Shown here in pieces: positions 1 to 8,333 of a stretch of DNA of 64,000 nt. The stretch is taken from assembly GCF_000349325.1 (NCBI RefSeq), contig NC_020504.1:6544053-6608052 (forward strand), written 5' to 3'. This DNA is from Streptomyces davaonensis JCM 4913 (GTDB taxonomy: Bacteria; Actinomycetota; Actinomycetes; Streptomycetales; Streptomycetaceae). The first letter of the stretch is position 1. The number at the start of each line of letters is the position of its first letter. The notes below the pieces were generated by a model that saw only the letters and a program-made list of their open reading frames with translations, did no database searches and was not told the origin of the DNA. Both the position numbers and the translations under genes were made by a program.

Positions 1-354
1 CCCGACGGCGGTGAAGTCGATCCCCTCGCCGGGTGTGAAGTCGGTGGAGCGGAGCATGTCGGCGACATCGCCGTCACCGCGGTCCCGCATGCCCTCCAGG
101 ACCTGTTCCTTCGTCGCCCCGGGCTCCATCTCCCGTCCGACGATGCCCGCGAAGACCAGGTCGGTGGCCTTGCCGAGGATCTTCGGCCCGATGACCGACA
201 GACCCACGCTGAGTACGACACACAGGAGCAGCACATAGATGGTGAGCCGCTCCGGCTTGAACTGGGCGACCAGCCGCTTGCCCGACACCTTGAAGTCCAG
301 CGAGCGGTGGTCCGGGCCGGTGCCGGCCATCATCCGCCCCATCGGCCCGGCCAT
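1..354 (-). CDS. ABC exporter permease/ATPase, N-terminal part (runs off the window)
   Basis: Reading leftwards from an ATG at 354, about 118 codons are open before the window edge. The protein starts MAGPMGRMMAG and has a hydrophobic segment (YVLLCVVLSVGLSVIG) about 40 residues in, followed by a polar stretch. This matches the N-terminus of a heterodimeric type I ABC exporter whose extracellular loop follows the first membrane helix. Its start codon overlaps the stop of the upstream ABC gene by one base (TGATG), so the two halves are translationally coupled and probably form a heterodimer. The ATPase domain lies outside the window, so the assignment rests on the first helix and the partner gene. 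Confidence 0.75.
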   Translation of the reverse strand, partial: MAGPMGRMMAGTGPDHRSLDFKVSGKRLVAQFKPERLTIYVLLLCVVLSVGLSVIGPKILGKATDLVFAGIVGREMEPGATKEQVLEGMRDRGDGDVADMLRSTDFTPGEGIDFTAVG

Positions 355-2087
355 CAGGCGGCCTCCGCTTCCGTCAGCTGGGAGAGCACGATCTCCCGGT
401 ACGTCTCGTTGTCCGCCATCAGCTCCTGGTGGCGCCCGGTGCCGACGACCCGCCCCTCGTCGAGGACGACGATCCGGTCGGCGTCCCGGATGGTCGCCAC
501 CCGCTGGGCGACGATCACCACGGTCGCCTCGGCGGTCTCCTGGGACAGCGCGGCGCGCAGGGCCGCGTCGGTGGCGTAGTCGAGCGCGGAGAAGGAGTCG
601 TCGAAGAGATAGATCTCCGGCCGCTGCACGAGGGTGCGGGCGATGGCGAGCCGCTGCCGCTGGCCGCCGGAGACATTGGTGCCGCCCTGCGCGATCGGGG
701 CGTCGAGCCCGTTCTCGAGTCCCTGCACGAACTCCTTGGCCTGCGCCACTTCCAGCGCGTGCCACAGCTCCTCGTCGGTGGCGTCGGGATTGCCGTAGCG
801 AAGGTTCGTCGCCACTGTCCCGGCGAACAGATACGGCTTCTGCGGCACCAGGCCGACCGTTCTGGCCAGCACCTTCGGGTCGATGCCGGCCACGTCCTCG
901 CCGTCCACCAGCACCCGGCCGTCGGTCGCGTCGAACAGCCGGGGGACCAGGCCCAGCAGGGTGGACTTGCCGCTGCCGGTCGAGCCGATCACGGCCGTGG
1001 TCTCGCCGGGCAGCGCCATCAGGTCGATGCCCTTGAGCACCGGCTCCTCGGCACCCGGGTAGCGGAAGCCCGCGCCTCGGATCTCCAGCTGGCCGTGCCG
1101 GCGCAGCTCCAGCACCGGCGCCTTCGGCGGCACCACGCTGGACTCGGTGTCGAGCACCTCCTGGATCCGCTCGGCACACACCTCCGCGCGCGGCACCATC
1201 ATGAACATGAAGGTGGCCATCATCACGGACATCACGATCTGCATCAGATAGGCGAGGAACGCCGTCAGATCACCGATCTGCATGCCACCGCTGTCGATGC
1301 GATGGGCGCCGAACCACACCACGGCGATCGACGACATGTTCACCACGGTCATCACGATCGGGAACATCAGCGCGAGCAGATTGCCGGTGCCCAGCGACAT
1401 CGCGGTGAGGTCGGTGTTGGCCTTGCGGAACCGTTGCTGCTCGTACTCGTCGCGGACGAAGGCGCGGATCACGCGGTTGCCGGTGATCTGCTCGCGCAGC
1501 ACCCGGTTCACCGTGTCCAGGCGCTCCTGCATGGACCGGAACAGCGGCCGCAGCCGCCGCACGATCAAGGTCACGCAGATGCCCAGCACCGGCACCACGG
1601 CGACCAGCACCGCCGACAGCGGCACATCGAGGCCGAGCGCCAGCACGATGCCGCCGACGCACATGATCGGCGCCGACACCATCAGCGTGAACGTCATCAG
1701 GGCCAGCATCTGGACCTGCTGCACGTCATTGGTGGTGCGGGTGATCAGCGAGGGCGCGCCGAAATGGCCGACCTCACGCGCGGAGAAGGACTGCACCCGG
1801 CCGAAGACGGCGGCGCGCATGTCCCGGCCCAGCGCCGAGGCGGTCCGGGCGCCGTAGTACACGGCCCCGATGTTGCACACGACCTGCGCCAGCGAGATGC
1901 CGATCATCAGGGCGCCGTAGCTGAGGATGTAGCCGGTGTCTCCGTTGACGACACCGTTGTCGATGATGTCCGCGTTCAGGGTCGGCAGGTAGAGCGTGGC
2001 GCAGGTCTGCAGGAACTGGAGCAGCACCAGCAGGGCGATGGGTTTTCGGTAGGGCCTGAGGTAGGTCCGCAGGAGTCGTATGAGCAC
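354..2087 (-). CDS. ABC transporter ATP-binding protein/permease, type I exporter half
   Basis: A 577-residue half-transporter with an N-terminal membrane domain (about residues 15-300, six hydrophobic helices) and a C-terminal nucleotide-binding domain. The NBD shows a Walker A motif (GSTGSGKST), the signature VSGGQRQR and a Walker B ending LFDDSFSALD. In the last motif Asp stands where the catalytic Glu normally is, which is common in the degenerate half of heterodimeric exporters. The start is GTG at 2087 with a GAGAG stretch upstream. The downstream gene at 1-354 is coupled to it by TGATG and is the likely partner. The substrate cannot be read from sequence; drug or lipid export is typical of the family. 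Confidence 0.88.
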   Translation of the reverse strand: MLIRLLRTYLRPYRKPIALLVLLQFLQTCATLYLPTLNADIIDNGVVNGDTGYILSYGALMIGISLAQVVCNIGAVYYGARTASALGRDMRAAVFGRVQSFSAREVGHFGAPSLITRTTNDVQQVQMLALMTFTLMVSAPIMCVGGIVLALGLDVPLSAVLVAVVPVLGICVTLIVRRLRPLFRSMQERLDTVNRVLREQITGNRVIRAFVRDEYEQQRFRKANTDLTAMSLGTGNLLALMFPIVMTVVNMSSIAVVWFGAHRIDSGGMQIGDLTAFLAYLMQIVMSVMMATFMFMMVPRAEVCAERIQEVLDTESSVVPPKAPVLELRRHGQLEIRGAGFRYPGAEEPVLKGIDLMALPGETTAVIGSTGSGKSTLLGLVPRLFDATDGRVLVDGEDVAGIDPKVLARTVGLVPQKPYLFAGTVATNLRYGNPDATDEELWHALEVAQAKEFVQGLENGLDAPIAQGGTNVSGGQRQRLAIARTLVQRPEIYLFDDSFSALDYATDAALRAALSQETAEATVVIVAQRVATIRDADRIVVLDEGRVVGTGRHQELMADNETYREIVLSQLTEAEAA

Positions 2088-2191
2088 GCTGTGTCTCTCG
2101 GAGTCGGCGGCGGGGCGGTTGGTTGCCCCTGGCCCCTATCGTCGGACACTCCACCCGCGTTACCTCAACTGATTAACCCAACGAGGGTGCG

Positions 2192-3631
2192 CTACGAGCG
2201 AAAGGCCCCCGGATGGGTCTGCTCCCGCACCGACACGAACTGCTGTCGCACGGCCTGCCCCACCGCCAGCTCCTCGCCGGGATCCAGCACCTGAGCCGCC
2301 GGACCCTGCCACAGCGGCGGGGTGCGCGCGTCGAGCGCGCCCTGCGACGCACCCAGCGCCCAGGCCGCCTGCCGGGCGGCCCCGATCGCCGCATAGTCCG
2401 CCGGCTGCGGTACGACGACCTGGGCGCCGAAGATCGACGGCGCGGAGGCCTGCACCGCGGGCAGCTCGGCGGCCGCCCCCAGCAGGAAGACCCGCCGCAC
2501 CTCGACGCCCCGGCCGCGCAGTACGTCGAGGGCGTCCGCGAGCCCGCACAGCATGCCCTCGAACGCGGCCCGCGCCAGATGCTCAGGACGCATCGCCTCC
2601 CGCCTGAGCCCCGCCAGCGTGCCGGCGGTGTGCGGCAGGTTCGGCGTCCGCTCGCCCTCCAGATAGGGCAGCAGTACAAGTCCGTGCGATCCGGGCGTCG
2701 ACTTCATCGCCAGCTCGGACAGACTCTCCAGATCCGGCACCCCGAGCAGCTCGGCGGTCCCGCGCAGGGTCCGTACGGCGTTCAGGGTGGTGACGACCGG
2801 CAGGTGCATGCCGGTCGCGTCGGCCAGCGAGGTGATCATCCCGGTCGGGTCGTGCAGCGCCTCGGGGTGGATGGCCATGACCGAGCCGGAGGCGCCCAGC
2901 GACACCACGGCGTCCCCGAACCCGAGTCCGAGCCCGAACGCGGCGGCCATGGTCTCGCCGGTCCCGGCGGAGATCAGCAGCCCCTCCGGCGTCGTACCGG
3001 CCGCCTCGGCGGGGCCGATGACCTCCGGCAGCATGGCCTGGTGACCGAGCGCCAGCTCGACGAGGTCGGTGCGGTAGCTGCCGGTGGCGGCGGACCAGTA
3101 CCCGGTGCCGGAGGCCCCGCCGCGGTCGGTGGTACGGCGCACCGGGCGCCCGAGCAGCTGCCACACCAGCCAATCGTGAGCCTGGAGCAGGACGGCGGTG
3201 CGCAGGGCGTTGTCCGGCTCGGTCTTGCTCAGCCAGCGCAGCTTGGTCACCGGCTGCGCGGCCTGCGGAACGCACCCCACGGCCTGCGCCCAGGCTTCAC
3301 GCCCGCCGAGCGCGTCGATGAGATCGGCTGCGGCGACCTGGGCCCGCTTGTCACCGCCGACCATCGCGGGGCGGGTGGTGTTGCCCTGGGAGTCCAGCGG
3401 CACGACGGCGTTCTGCTGCGAGGAGACGCCGATGGCCTGCACGCCCTCCAGCAGACCCCCGCCGGCGGCCTCCCCGAGGGAGAGCAGCCAGGCCTGGGGA
3501 TCGACGTCGGAGGGCCGCCCCTCGACCGGATGCGGCGCATAGCCCTGCCGGAGCACGGCTCCGGTGTCCGCGTCGCAGACGACGATACGAGTGAACTCGG
3601 GCGAGCTGTCCAACCCGGCGACTATCCCCAT
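2192..3631 (-). CDS. FGGY-family carbohydrate kinase (xylulokinase-like) with altered catalytic motifs
   Basis: A 479-residue protein with the xylulokinase layout: an N-terminal phosphate-binding segment (GLDSSPEFTRIVV), a substrate motif SQQNAV, YLEGERTPN near residue 330 and a C-terminal actin-fold half with LLGAAAELP. The expected product would phosphorylate D-xylulose or a related ketose. Two positions differ from the family: the DASGT motif reads GASGT (Gly172), and the catalytic-base motif GTGDN reads GTGET (Glu226 where Escherichia coli XylB has Asp233). The start was set at ATG 3631, where homology begins; an in-frame GTG at 3652 is possible. There are no linked xylose genes. It may be a weak kinase or act on another polyol. 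Confidence 0.75.
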   Translation of the reverse strand: MGIVAGLDSSPEFTRIVVCDADTGAVLRQGYAPHPVEGRPSDVDPQAWLLSLGEAAGGGLLEGVQAIGVSSQQNAVVPLDSQGNTTRPAMVGGDKRAQVAAADLIDALGGREAWAQAVGCVPQAAQPVTKLRWLSKTEPDNALRTAVLLQAHDWLVWQLLGRPVRRTTDRGGASGTGYWSAATGSYRTDLVELALGHQAMLPEVIGPAEAAGTTPEGLLISAGTGETMAAAFGLGLGFGDAVVSLGASGSVMAIHPEALHDPTGMITSLADATGMHLPVVTTLNAVRTLRGTAELLGVPDLESLSELAMKSTPGSHGLVLLPYLEGERTPNLPHTAGTLAGLRREAMRPEHLARAAFEGMLCGLADALDVLRGRGVEVRRVFLLGAAAELPAVQASAPSIFGAQVVVPQPADYAAIGAARQAAWALGASQGALDARTPPLWQGPAAQVLDPGEELAVGQAVRQQFVSVREQTHPGAFRS

Positions 3632-3686
3632 GGCGAAAATTCTATGGGGCACGCGAGGCAGGGGAGTGCGTGCATGCGCGTGCCGC

Positions 3687-3992
3687 TCAGGTGTTGCTCG
3701 TGCCCCAGTCGTCCTCGACCTCGCCGTTGGGGTGGCGGTCGCGCAGGTGCCGGACGCGCTGGCTCACGGACTGCGGTACGTGGTCGCCGACCTTGTCGCT
3801 GACCGCGTGGTAGGCCTTGCCCGCGTACACCCGGCCCTGCTGGGCCGCCGTCTCGGCGGTGTTGCGGACCGCCGGGTTCTGGGCCACCTGACGCGCCGAC
3901 TTCTTCAGCTGTTCGTAGCGTTCGCGCCCGGCGCGGGTGCCGAGCACGTAACCCAGAGCCAGCCCGACGACGAACGTGAGCTTGTAGCGCAT
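3687..3992 (-). CDS. Small YtxH-like membrane-anchored protein
   Basis: A 101-residue protein. It starts with a single hydrophobic helix (LTFVVGLALGYVLGTRAG), then a Lys/Arg/Gln-rich amphipathic region with AARQ- and ETAAQQ-type repeats, and ends in an acidic tail (VEDDWGTSNT). This pattern, including the GYVLGTRAGRERYEQL signature, is that of YtxH-domain proteins, which are widespread in actinobacteria and have no firm function. ATG at 3992 is preferred over GTG at 4001 because GGAAGGG sits about 9 bases before the ATG. It stands alone between the sugar kinase and the tRNA genes. Confidence 0.7.
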   Translation of the reverse strand: MRYKLTFVVGLALGYVLGTRAGRERYEQLKKSARQVAQNPAVRNTAETAAQQGRVYAGKAYHAVSDKVGDHVPQSVSQRVRHLRDRHPNGEVEDDWGTSNT

Positions 3993-4135
3993 GGAGGCCA
4001 CCCTTCCCTCAGGTAGGTCGGTGCCGGGGGAACCGATTGGCGGAGCACCCCCCTGCTTGCGCTAATGTATGTGTCGCAGCGAGCGCCCGCCCCCTGGCGA
4101 ATACCCAGGTAGGTACGTTCGATGCAACGAGGCAT

Positions 4136-4208
4136 TCCTCCGTAGCTCAATTGGCAGAGCAGCCGGCTGTTAACCGGCAGGTTACTGGTTCGAGTCCAGT
4201 CGGGGGAG
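4136..4208 (+). tRNA. tRNA-Asn (anticodon GTT), copy 1
   Basis: A full cloverleaf can be drawn by hand. Acceptor arms TCCTCCG/CGGGGGA pair with one G-U, the anticodon stem GCCGG/CCGGC closes a CTGTTAA loop with anticodon GTT at 4169-4171, and the T-arm contains GGTTCGAGTCC. The discriminator is G4208. No CCA is encoded. It is identical to the next tRNA. Confidence 0.95.
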
Positions 4209-4213
4209 CTCGG

Positions 4214-4286
4214 TCCTCCGTAGCTCAATTGGCAGAGCAGCCGGCTGTTAACCGGCAGGTTACTGGTTCGAGTCCAGTCGGGGGAG
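4214..4286 (+). tRNA. tRNA-Asn (anticodon GTT), copy 2
   Basis: All 73 bases match the copy at 4136-4208, and only five bases separate the two. They are almost certainly one transcript. A hairpin followed by a T-run lies 10 bases downstream. Confidence 0.95.
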
Positions 4287-4296
4287 CAGGTTGAAG

Positions 4297-4318
4297 AGGA
4301 CCCCACGGGGTCCTTTTT
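4297..4318 (+). terminator. Rho-independent terminator of the tRNA-Asn pair
   Basis: AGGACCCC and GGGGTCCT form an almost gapless hairpin that is followed directly by TTTT, 10 bases after the second tRNA-Asn. This is the clearest intrinsic terminator in the window. Confidence 0.85.
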
Positions 4319-4464
4319 CATGTCCTGTTTCAGCTGCTCGGGAACCGTGCGGGGCGCGCTGAAGTCCTTCTGGGCATGCGTAGTCGACCATCCGAAGCAG
4401 GAGATCGTATGAGCGGCTATGCTGCGGCAGACGGCGCGTACAAATGTGCGCGACACGCCGCTAT

Positions 4465-4538
4465 GGGGCGGTAGCTCAGCCGGTTAGAGCAGCGGACTCA
4501 TAATCCGTCGGCCGTGGGTTCGAGTCCCACCCGCCCCA
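4465..4538 (+). tRNA. tRNA with CAT anticodon (elongator Met or Ile2)
   Basis: Acceptor GGGGCGG/CCGCCCC pairs perfectly. The anticodon stem GCGGA/TCCGT closes loop CTCATAA with CAT at 4499-4501, and the T-stem is GTGGG/CCCAC. It is not the initiator, because the anticodon stem lacks the three G-C pairs. Elongator Met and lysidine-modified Ile2 both carry CAT, and the sequence alone does not let me choose between them. CC follows the discriminator A4538, but CCA is not encoded. Confidence 0.9.
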
Positions 4539-4583
4539 CCTTGCACCCTCCGTGCAGAAACGATGTGACCTGCGAGGCACGTC

Positions 4584-5336
4584 TCAGCGCCGGGTGTTGT
4601 CGGGGGTCGAGAGCGAGCGTAGGCCCGCGATGATGCACTGAAGGCCGAAGGCGAAGTTGCGGTCACGGATCTCGGTGGCCGTGCCGATGTCGCGGCCCGC
4701 GAGCTCCCGCAGCGACGCGAACTCGGTCAGGCCCGAGCGGACCGCGTCCGAGACCTCGGCGAAACCCTCGTCCGGCGAACTCTCGCCGTCGCGCTCCGCG
4801 TGCGCCGCGTTCTCGATCATGCGGGTCTCCGCGGTGGCGAAACCGCAGACGTACTCCAGGACCAGCGCGGCGGCGCTGTCGGTCTGATCGGGCGCCAGGC
4901 CCGAGCCGTTCACCACACGCAGCGCCGTGTCGGTCATCCGCAGCGCGTTCGGGCCGATGTTGAGGTACTCGCCGATCAGTCGGGCGGCCCACCGGTGGCG
5001 GCCGAACATCGCGCGCAGGCTGCCCGCCAGGGCGCGCAATTGCTCGTCCCAGGGGAGGTCTTCCGGGGGCGCCGCGACTTCTCCGAACACCTCGTCGAGG
5101 GCCAGCTCCAACAAGGCGCCCTTGGTGGTCACATGCCAGTACAGGGACATGTGACCGGCGCCGAGCGCCGCGGCCACCCGGCGCATGGACAGGGCCTGGA
5201 GGCCTTCGGCGTCCAGGAGTTCGACCGCGGTGCGCACGATGCGGTCCCGGCTCAGTCCCGGAGGGCCGGGCTGCCGCACCGGGGGTGCCAGCCACACGCT
5301 CGCGGTCTTCGCCGCACCCCGCTTGCGATCGGCCAC
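4584..5336 (-). CDS. TetR/AcrR-family transcriptional regulator
   Basis: A 250-residue regulator. Residues about 28-75 form a classic TetR helix-turn-helix (IVRTAVELLDAEGLQALSMR, followed by VAAALGAGHMSLYWHV). The larger C-terminal part is the TetR_C ligand-binding type, with conserved ALRMTD and ALVLEYVCGF segments. The GTG start at 5336 has GGAGGGG six bases upstream. It lies immediately downstream of, and on the same strand as, the MFS pump gene (87 bases apart). A 14-base perfect palindrome occupies that gap, and a half-site array lies before the pump. The simplest reading is a drug-responsive repressor of its own gene and of the pump. Confidence 0.88.
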   Translation of the reverse strand: MADRKRGAAKTASVWLAPPVRQPGPPGLSRDRIVRTAVELLDAEGLQALSMRRVAAALGAGHMSLYWHVTTKGALLELALDEVFGEVAAPPEDLPWDEQLRALAGSLRAMFGRHRWAARLIGEYLNIGPNALRMTDTALRVVNGSGLAPDQTDSAAALVLEYVCGFATAETRMIENAAHAERDGESSPDEGFAEVSDAVRSGLTEFASLRELAGRDIGTATEIRDRNFAFGLQCIIAGLRSLSTPDNTRR

Positions 5337-5395
5337 GCCCGGCCCCTCCTCGGCATCGGTCCGGCACCTCCGGAACCTGTACGCAGGCCTGTCAT

Positions 5396-5409
5396 CGTAC
5401 GGCCGTACG
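5396..5409. promoter_or_regulatory. Palindromic operator candidate upstream of the tetR gene
   Basis: CGTACGGCCGTACG is a perfect 14-base palindrome, 60 bases before the TetR-family start codon. The CGTAC core is shared with the half-sites in front of the pump at 6981-7015, which fits one regulator binding both places. Confidence 0.45.
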
Positions 5410-5423
5410 CCGCACGGACCGGG

Positions 5424-6956
5424 TCACACCGGGCTGGGGCTGCCCGGGTCCTCGCGGTCGCCGGAGACCACGGCGCCGACCGGGGTCGGCGGGGCGGTGG
5501 GCTCGCGGCTCGCCCAGCCGAGCAGCGCGCCGGCCGCGATGCCGCCGACCGCCACGGCGAGGGCGCCGAGGAACTGGCTGGTCTCCAGGGCCGAGACGAA
5601 GGCGTCGCGGACCTCCTCCGCCCGGCCGCCCGCCCCGGCGAGCGCGGTGGGCAGCGACTCCTCGGCGCCGTCCGGCAGGGCGGCGGGCAGCCCCGCGTCG
5701 AACCGGGCGACCAGGGCGGCGCCGAGCGCGGCCACGCCCAGGCCGGTGCCCAGCTCCTGGAGCGTGCCGTTGACGCCGGAGGCGGTACCGGCCCGGGCCG
5801 GCGGGATCGCGCTCATCAGGGCGGCTCCGGCGGCGGGGCCCGCGGTGCCCATCGCGAACCCGACCAGGATCAGCCCCGGCAGGGTCCAGCCGTAGCCGCT
5901 GTCACTGGTGGCGGCGATGGCGCACAGGCCGAGCGCGGCCGCCACCATGCTGAGCGCCACGGTCCGGGCGAGGCCGATCCTCTTGCCCAGCGGGGCGCTG
6001 GCGGCGCCGCTGCCGATGAGCAGGGCCACGGCGAACGGCACGATGCGCAGGCCGGTTTCGAGCGGCGAGTAGCCGAGGACGAACTGGAGCTGCTGGGTGA
6101 GCAGGAAGAGCGAGCCGCCCATGCCGAAGGCGGCGAGCAGGCCGCCGAGCGCCGCGCCGGTGAACCGTCGTTCGGTGAACAGGCTCATGTCCAGCATCGG
6201 ATGCGGTGTCCGGCGCTCCCACACCGCGAACACGGCCATGGCGGCGACGGCCACGGCGAGCGGGCCGAGGACCAGCGTGTCGGTCCAGCCGTGCTCGGGG
6301 ATCGCGATGACCGCCCAGACCAGGGACACCATGCCCAGCACGGAGACCGGCAGGCCGACGAAGTCGGGCCGTTCGCTGTGCGGGTTGCGGGACTCGGGTA
6401 CCAGCCAGGCGATGGCGACCAGGCCGACGACCGCGATCGGCACGTTGATCAGGAAGACCGAGCCCCACCAGAAGTGGGCCAGCAGAAAGCCGCCGATGAC
6501 CGGGCCGCCCGCCATGCCGGCCGCGGACACCGCCATCCAGATGCCGATGGCCTTCATGCGCTCCTCGTCCCCGAAGACGTGCATGAGGACCGCGAGGGTG
6601 GCCGGCATCAGCAGGGAGGCGCCGAGGCCCATCGTCACCCGGGCCGCGACCAGGGTGCCCACCGAGTCCGCCAGGGCGCCGGTCAGCGAGCCCACGCCGA
6701 ACAGGGTGAGTCCCGCGAACAGGGCCCGCTTGCGGCCGAAGTGGTCGGCCATGCCGCCGGAGGCGATGAGGAAGCCGGCCAGGGCGAGCGAATAGGCGTT
6801 GATCACCCACTGCACATCGGCCGTACTGGCGTCGAGGTCCTCCATGAGGGTGGGGACGGCGACGTTGAGGACGGTGTTGTCGAGCACCGTCGTCAGCAGG
6901 GTCAGGCAGAGGACCCCCAGGATCCACCACTTGCGGTCACGTTCGGATGTCGCCAT
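5424..6956 (-). CDS. MFS drug transporter, DHA2 (14-helix) family
   Basis: A 510-residue integral membrane protein with 14 predicted hydrophobic helices. It shows the DHA2 hallmarks: LDNTVLNVAVPTL in helix 1, a GGMADHFGRKRAL motif A after helix 2, and the antiporter motif C (GPVIGGFLL) in helix 5. It is expected to export a hydrophobic drug or antibiotic in exchange for protons. ATG at 6956 is preceded by AAGGAG with ideal spacing. The TetR gene follows on the same strand, and four 5-base half-sites lie 25-60 bases upstream of the start. It could serve self-resistance to the nearby NRPS/PKS product, but a second, differently built exporter sits inside that locus. Confidence 0.88.
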   Translation of the reverse strand: MATSERDRKWWILGVLCLTLLTTVLDNTVLNVAVPTLMEDLDASTADVQWVINAYSLALAGFLIASGGMADHFGRKRALFAGLTLFGVGSLTGALADSVGTLVAARVTMGLGASLLMPATLAVLMHVFGDEERMKAIGIWMAVSAAGMAGGPVIGGFLLAHFWWGSVFLINVPIAVVGLVAIAWLVPESRNPHSERPDFVGLPVSVLGMVSLVWAVIAIPEHGWTDTLVLGPLAVAVAAMAVFAVWERRTPHPMLDMSLFTERRFTGAALGGLLAAFGMGGSLFLLTQQLQFVLGYSPLETGLRIVPFAVALLIGSGAASAPLGKRIGLARTVALSMVAAALGLCAIAATSDSGYGWTLPGLILVGFAMGTAGPAAGAALMSAIPPARAGTASGVNGTLQELGTGLGVAALGAALVARFDAGLPAALPDGAEESLPTALAGAGGRAEEVRDAFVSALETSQFLGALAVAVGGIAAGALLGWASREPTAPPTPVGAVVSGDREDPGSPSPV

Positions 6957-6980
6957 GACTGTGCTCCTTCCGGGCCGGAC

Positions 6981-7015
6981 TCGTACACCATACGATTGAG
7001 TCGTACAGTGGACGA
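6981..7015. promoter_or_regulatory. Phased half-site array (putative TetR operator)
   Basis: Four 5-base half-sites begin at exactly 10-base intervals: TCGTA at 6981, TACGA at 6991, TCGTA at 7001 and GACGA at 7011. Adjacent members are inverted relative to each other and the spacers are all 5 bases. The array covers the region just upstream of the pump start codon, where a repressor would block transcription. Confidence 0.6.
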
Positions 7016-7095
7016 GAGGGTCTGGGTGCGGATTCCGGCCAACCTGGGAAGGTCATCCGTGACGGCCTGGCGCTACGAGAACGGAGACGCATCAC

Positions 7096-8196
7096 GTGGC
7101 ACGGGGAATCGGGGACGAGAGGGACCGCGCCTGGGTGGACCGGGCGATCGAGCTGCTGCTGGCAGACCGGGCCGCCGAGGCGCCCACGCCGCTGCGGGCG
7201 TTCCCGCTGGCCGGCCCGCCGGGGGCGGCGCTGTATCTGAAGGACGAGTCGCGGCGGCCGACGGGGAGTCTGAAGCACGGGCCCGCGCGTGATCTTTTCC
7301 TCGACGCCCTGAAGGCCGGTCAGATCGGGCCCGACACCTCTTTGTTCGAGGCGACCAGCGGCAACATGGCGGTCGCGCAGGCCTACTTCGCGCGGCTGCT
7401 GGGGCTGCCGTTCACGGCCGTCGTACCGGGGAAGACGGGGGCGGCCAAGCGGCGGCGGATCGAGGAGCAGGGCGGGCGGTGCCATCCCTTCGACCCGCCG
7501 CTTGCCGTGTACGAGAAGGCGCGCTCCCTTGCCGAGGAGTCCGGGGGGCACTGTCTGGACCATCTGGAGCGGGTGGGGGACGCCGTCGACTGGCGGGGGC
7601 CGGAGAGTCTCGGGGCGCAGATTCTGGGGGACCTGGAGAAGGCGGGGGAGTCTGCGCCGGTGTGGGTCGTTGTCGGGGTCGGGAGTGGGGCGACCTCGGC
7701 GGCGGTGGGCAAGTATCTGCGGATGCGGGGGGTGGGGACCAGGGTGGCCGTGGTCGATCCCGAGCACTCGGCGTACTTTCCCGGCTGGGCCGCGGATTTT
7801 CCCGGGTACACCACCGGGATGCCGTCCCGGATCGAGGGGATCGGACGGCCGCGTATGGAGCCCGCCTTCGACTCGTCCGTGGTCGATCTGGTGATTCCGG
7901 TGCCGGATGTGGCGAGTGTGGCGGCGATGCGGCATCTGCACGCGGTCACCGGGGTGATGGCGGGGCCCTCCTCCGGGAGTTGTCTGTGGGGGGCGTTCTC
8001 TGTGCTGGACCGGATGCGGCGGGAGGGGGAGCGAGGGAGTGTCGTGATGGTCGTGGGGGATGCGGGGGAGAGCTACCGGGATACGTACTACGACGACTCC
8101 TGGGTCGCTGCGAAGGGGTGGGAGCTGGGTGGGCCGCTCTCTGACATGGAGCGGTTCACTGCTACGGGGACTTGGGGCGTCGCCCTGGGTGAGTGA
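7096..8196 (+). CDS. PLP-dependent cysteine-synthase-fold enzyme
   Basis: A 366-residue fold-type II PLP enzyme. The PLP lysine lies in PTGSLKHGPA (about residue 59), the asparagine loop is EATSGNMA, a glycine-rich phosphate site reads VGVGSGATS, and a C-terminal AGPSSGSCLWG segment follows. The family comprises cysteine synthases, cystathionine beta-synthases and actinobacterial L-cysteine desulfhydrases (the Cds1 group). The altered substrate loop (LKHG in place of LKDR) fits the desulfhydrase-like subgroup, but this is an inference. The GTG start is preceded by GGAG. It is divergent from the MFS pump and convergent with the P450 pair, so membership of the biosynthetic locus is uncertain. 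Confidence 0.78.
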   Translation: MARGIGDERDRAWVDRAIELLLADRAAEAPTPLRAFPLAGPPGAALYLKDESRRPTGSLKHGPARDLFLDALKAGQIGPDTSLFEATSGNMAVAQAYFARLLGLPFTAVVPGKTGAAKRRRIEEQGGRCHPFDPPLAVYEKARSLAEESGGHCLDHLERVGDAVDWRGPESLGAQILGDLEKAGESAPVWVVVGVGSGATSAAVGKYLRMRGVGTRVAVVDPEHSAYFPGWAADFPGYTTGMPSRIEGIGRPRMEPAFDSSVVDLVIPVPDVASVAAMRHLHAVTGVMAGPSSGSCLWGAFSVLDRMRREGERGSVVMVVGDAGESYRDTYYDDSWVAAKGWELGGPLSDMERFTATGTWGVALGE

Positions 8197-8242
8197 GGTG
8201 CCGTAAGGGTGGGTTTCGCTCGCCCGCGCCGGCGGGGTGCCT

Positions 8243-8324
8243 CCCCCCAGAGGGGGGACCCCAGCCCACCCGTGCCGCCCCAGCGGCACGACTGCCCGCA
8301 GCTACGCGGGTTGGGGCGGCACGG
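8243..8324. terminator. Double hairpin between convergent genes (terminator/REP-like element)
   Basis: CCCCCC-AGA-GGGGGG at 8243-8257 is followed by a perfect 13-base inverted repeat (CCGTGCCGCCCCA at 8270-8282 and TGGGGCGGCACGG at 8312-8324) that encloses a smaller CCCGC/GCGGG hairpin. It lies between the convergent PLP-enzyme and P450 genes. I recognise it as the kind of intergenic element that recurs in Streptomyces chromosomes. It could stop transcription from both sides. Confidence 0.5.
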
Positions 8325-8333
8325 CGCCCGCGG

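Noticed and set aside
3905..4456. Minus-strand protein with a repeated SPDWTRTSNLPVNSR segment
   Set aside because: This is the translated complement of the two tRNA-Asn genes, a well-known annotation artefact.
4136..4538. tRNA genes as an attachment site for an integrated element
   Set aside because: No integrase gene and no repeated 3' tRNA end was seen on either side. The duplicate tRNA-Asn is a complete tandem copy, not an att remnant.
4800..7292. Plus-strand open frame of 830 codons across the TetR and MFS genes
   Set aside because: It is the antisense of two well-defined genes and is rich in Gly/Arg/His without motifs.
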